Origin: Pirellulaceae bacterium
GTDB taxonomy: Bacteria; Planctomycetota; Planctomycetia; Pirellulales; Pirellulaceae
Assembly: GCA_013002105.1 (NCBI GenBank)
Contig: JABDKS010000730.1
Coordinates: forward strand, 1-15,719
Length of the DNA stretch: 15,719 nt
Reading direction: 5' to 3'
The position numbers and the translations under genes are program-made. Below the pieces are notes generated by a model that searched no databases, was not told the origin of the DNA, and saw only the letters and a list, made by a program, of their open reading frames with translations. Each line of letters opens with the position of its first letter. Positions within the stretch are counted from its first letter, which is position 1. Positions 14,332 through 15,719 of the stretch are shown here, in pieces.

Positions 14332-14422
14332 ACCTAACGACCCGGATCACCCGGTCGGCGCGAGCGATCATTCACTTCAATCAATCCCGACTCGCCGACT
14401 CGGGTGCATCCGATGGTTCGTC
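14332..14422 (-). other. attC-like cassette recombination site (best R' box)
   Basis: Left edge ACCTAAC, so R' = GTTAGGT, a full match to the integron consensus GTTRRRY. Left arm CGGATCACCCGGTCGGCG pairs perfectly with right arm CGCCGACTCGGGTGCATCCG apart from the two bulged bases (G and A on the coding strand, six bases apart). Right edge GTTCGTC (R'' = GACGAAC). Confidence 0.9.
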
Positions 14423-14451
14423 GGCACTTGCGTTCGAGTTCGCGGATGGGC

Positions 14452-15033
14452 TTAGTATGATCGAGGCGGTTTCCGCTCGCGTATAAACTGGTGCTCGCGT
14501 CCATCAATTGTAAGCACAAAATAGTTTGCTGTTTTCTTAATGAGCACAGTCTTATCGTTTGAGTCGTCAGATGGTATTTCGGCCCAACGAAACTCTCCGG
14601 CCGCCACTAGGACGCACTTTTTATCAAGTTCACCGAACGATTGTTTCTCGTCCGCAAAAGTGTACGTAACCGTGATGCTTGACTTGGATCGTTCTCGAAT
14701 TTTCGCTTTGAAGCTGACACTTTTTCGTCGCCCAAAGTGGGGAATCTCCCAGTAGGTACCGGAGATCAGTAGCGAATCAGATTCCGCATCTGGTTGAAAC
14801 ATAAGATCATCTATTTGCCGGTAGCCAGGGCCGGTTTCAGTTTGGATCTCGATACTTTTTGCATGACGCCATTTCCCCAATAGCCAAGACACACCTGTAT
14901 TCGATGCAGCGCCACTCGGACGATCTTCTGTAGAGTTCGCAGCGTCCTGTGAGTAAGCGGGAAAAGATGCTGCCTCCAAGGCGACTACCACAGACAGAAA
15001 GAGCGTTGATCGGTATTGGGGATACAGCTTCAT
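14452..15033 (-). CDS. Exported protein with LLGKW lipocalin-like start
   Basis: Encodes 193 residues from ATG at 15033, with GGAA about 8 nt upstream; earlier in-frame ATGs up to 15120 run into the IS110 fragment and are rejected. The signal peptide MKLYPQYRSTLFLSVVVALEAASFPAYS is cleaved near 28. The mature part opens with a low-complexity linker and SWLLGKWRHA, a start common in small lipocalin-like or DUF-type beta barrels, followed by alternating strands (SLLISGTYWEI, SVSFKAKI, SITVTYTFADE, KCVLVAAGEFRWAEI, FVLTIDG). The beta-barrel idea is inference. First gene of the visible array, upstream of the attC at 14332. Confidence 0.82.
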   Translation of the reverse strand: MKLYPQYRSTLFLSVVVALEAASFPAYSQDAANSTEDRPSGAASNTGVSWLLGKWRHAKSIEIQTETGPGYRQIDDLMFQPDAESDSLLISGTYWEIPHFGRRKSVSFKAKIRERSKSSITVTYTFADEKQSFGELDKKCVLVAAGEFRWAEIPSDDSNDKTVLIKKTANYFVLTIDGREHQFIRERKPPRSY

Positions 15034-15077
15034 GTCCATTCCGGTGTAGATATTACTTGGGCCGATTCGACATAAAG

Positions 15078-15285
15078 AATTCATGAAGTCCGTGGTCTGA
15101 GGCAAGCGGGCTGGATACACCTGCTGACCAGGCCCTGATCGTTCTCTTACAAGACATCACCATTCCGTTTGTGGTTCAAAACACTGACACCCCAACCACG
15201 GAGCCCTCTTATGATGATCCTTTCCCATCTGCAAATCAACGTCTGCACCTTGGCAAGTTTGACACTGTCTGCTGCCGGACTCCTT
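15078..15285 (+). mobile_element. Second IS110-family fragment (decayed)
   Basis: Positions 15078-15225 match 940-1085, from AAAGAATTCATGAAG through CTGGATACA, GACCAGGCC and GACACCCCAACCACGG to TTATGATGATCCTT. Beyond the ATG the frame is broken, but LGKFDTVCC can still be read, matching LGKFRAVCC of the first copy. The fragment starts 45 bp upstream of the gene at 15033, as copy one starts 30 bp upstream of the gene at 910. Confidence 0.65.
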
Positions 15286-15319
15286 TGTTTGACGTCGCCG
15301 ACTGTTTGACGTCGCCGAC
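15286..15319. repeat. 17-bp direct repeat, two units
   Basis: TGTTTGACGTCGCCGAC occurs twice back to back at the end of the IS110 fragment, just before the R1 repeat; probably a small slippage duplication. Confidence 0.85.
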
Positions 15320-15324
15320 GACTC

Positions 15325-15577
15325 AAATCGATCACGCACCAACGCCGCCGAAAATTATTAAACGCACGGCGCAATGCGACAATGGACCGGTCCATGAAAG
15401 AGGGTGGGGAAAGCACCGGAGCCCAGATTATCCAACCCCGAAAGACAACTGGGCCCGCGCACCAACTCCACCCAATGTCGCGAACAAGCACCCGTCCGAT
15501 CACACGCGATCCAAGAGCAACCGTGATCGGCCCGATACATTCGGCGAGACGAATCGATCACGTATGAACGCCGCTGA
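15325..15577. repeat. R1 repeat, copy F (hairpin deleted)
   Basis: The unit enters at AATCGATCACGCACC, goes through TTAAACGC and jumps straight to ACGGCGCAATGCGACAA, so the 8-nt-word hairpin is missing. The body is complete, with CCGATCAC/GTGATCGG at about 15497-15531. Confidence 0.85.
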
Positions 15578-15719
15578 AAATTTTTAACGCAAAGACGCAA
15601 AGACGCGGAGACGCGGAGACGCGGAGACGCAAAGAGTTTCTGCTCGATGCTTTGCGCGTTTCCGTCTCTGCGTTTCATTCAACCGAACGGCGCAATGCGA
15701 CAAGCGACCAGTCCACGAA
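15578..15719. repeat. R1 repeat, copy G (cut by window end)
   Basis: The cleanest hairpin of the family: at 15585-15634 six 8-nt words in a row (ACGCAAAG twice, ACGCGGAG three times, ACGCAAAG), loop AGTTTCTGCTCGATG, right arm to 15675. The body begins CGGCGCAATGCGACAAG and continues past the window. Confidence 0.9.

Overview
The window looks like planctomycete chromosome. It carries a prepilin-like (DUF1559-type) protein with the [14 protein letters not shown] methylation segment, a secreted protein with ten EF-hand loops, a small lipoprotein with the planctomycete GKGPANW-type motif, and several small membrane proteins that begin with an RFS(I/L)-x-x-LL hydrophobic segment. No rRNA, tRNA or CRISPR array was seen.

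The main result is that most of the window reads as a chromosomal integron-type gene-cassette array on the minus strand. Fourteen small protein-coding units face the same way (one of them broken by a stop codon). Twelve gaps between or next to them contain a 74-151 bp imperfect palindrome built like an integron attC site: R''-like box, L'' arm, variable loop, L' arm, R'-like GTTnnnC box. In nearly all of them two bases bulge from the L'' arm only, separated by six nucleotides. The sites lie at 1400-1550, 2520-2593, 8147-8239, 8810-8899 (degenerate), 9274-9363, 9864-9966, 11108-11197, 11639-11734, 12335-12423, 13023-13112, 13700-13787 and 14332-14422. Cassettes in the clean part (11.1-14.4 kb) are 530-700 bp long, hold one gene each, and start that gene about 15-50 bp after the preceding site. 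No integrase or attI is in the window. From gene orientation they would lie beyond the high-coordinate end, or the array is an integrase-less attC cluster.

Layout. 1-544: interspersed 300-bp repeat (R1) and a gene-tail motif. 545-1573: small membrane-anchored gene, IS110-family fragment, a perfect 14-bp inverted repeat, and an attC whose loop carries a second palindrome. 1574-3802: ankyrin-repeat gene, attC, then a two-gene unit of a prepilin-like gene broken by one in-frame TGA and a membrane protein. 3803-5453: spacer and the only clear plus-strand gene, the EF-hand protein. 5454-7002: four tandem R1 copies and one copy of a second repeat (E2). 6997-9863: membrane protein, lipoprotein, a cassette with no convincing gene, and a PEGA-like exported protein. 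9864-11107: 84-residue membrane protein followed by a second E2 copy and a 22-bp tandem repeat. 11108-15033: SUKH-4-like protein and five exported or membrane-anchored proteins. 15034-15719: second IS110-family fragment and two more R1 units.

The cassette genes do not form one pathway. Their common theme is export or membrane anchoring, plus one likely immunity-type protein, which is typical of cassette arrays. The other mobile or repeated DNA (IS110 fragments, E2, R1) tends to sit where a cassette site is missing, suggesting these elements entered or replaced attC sites.
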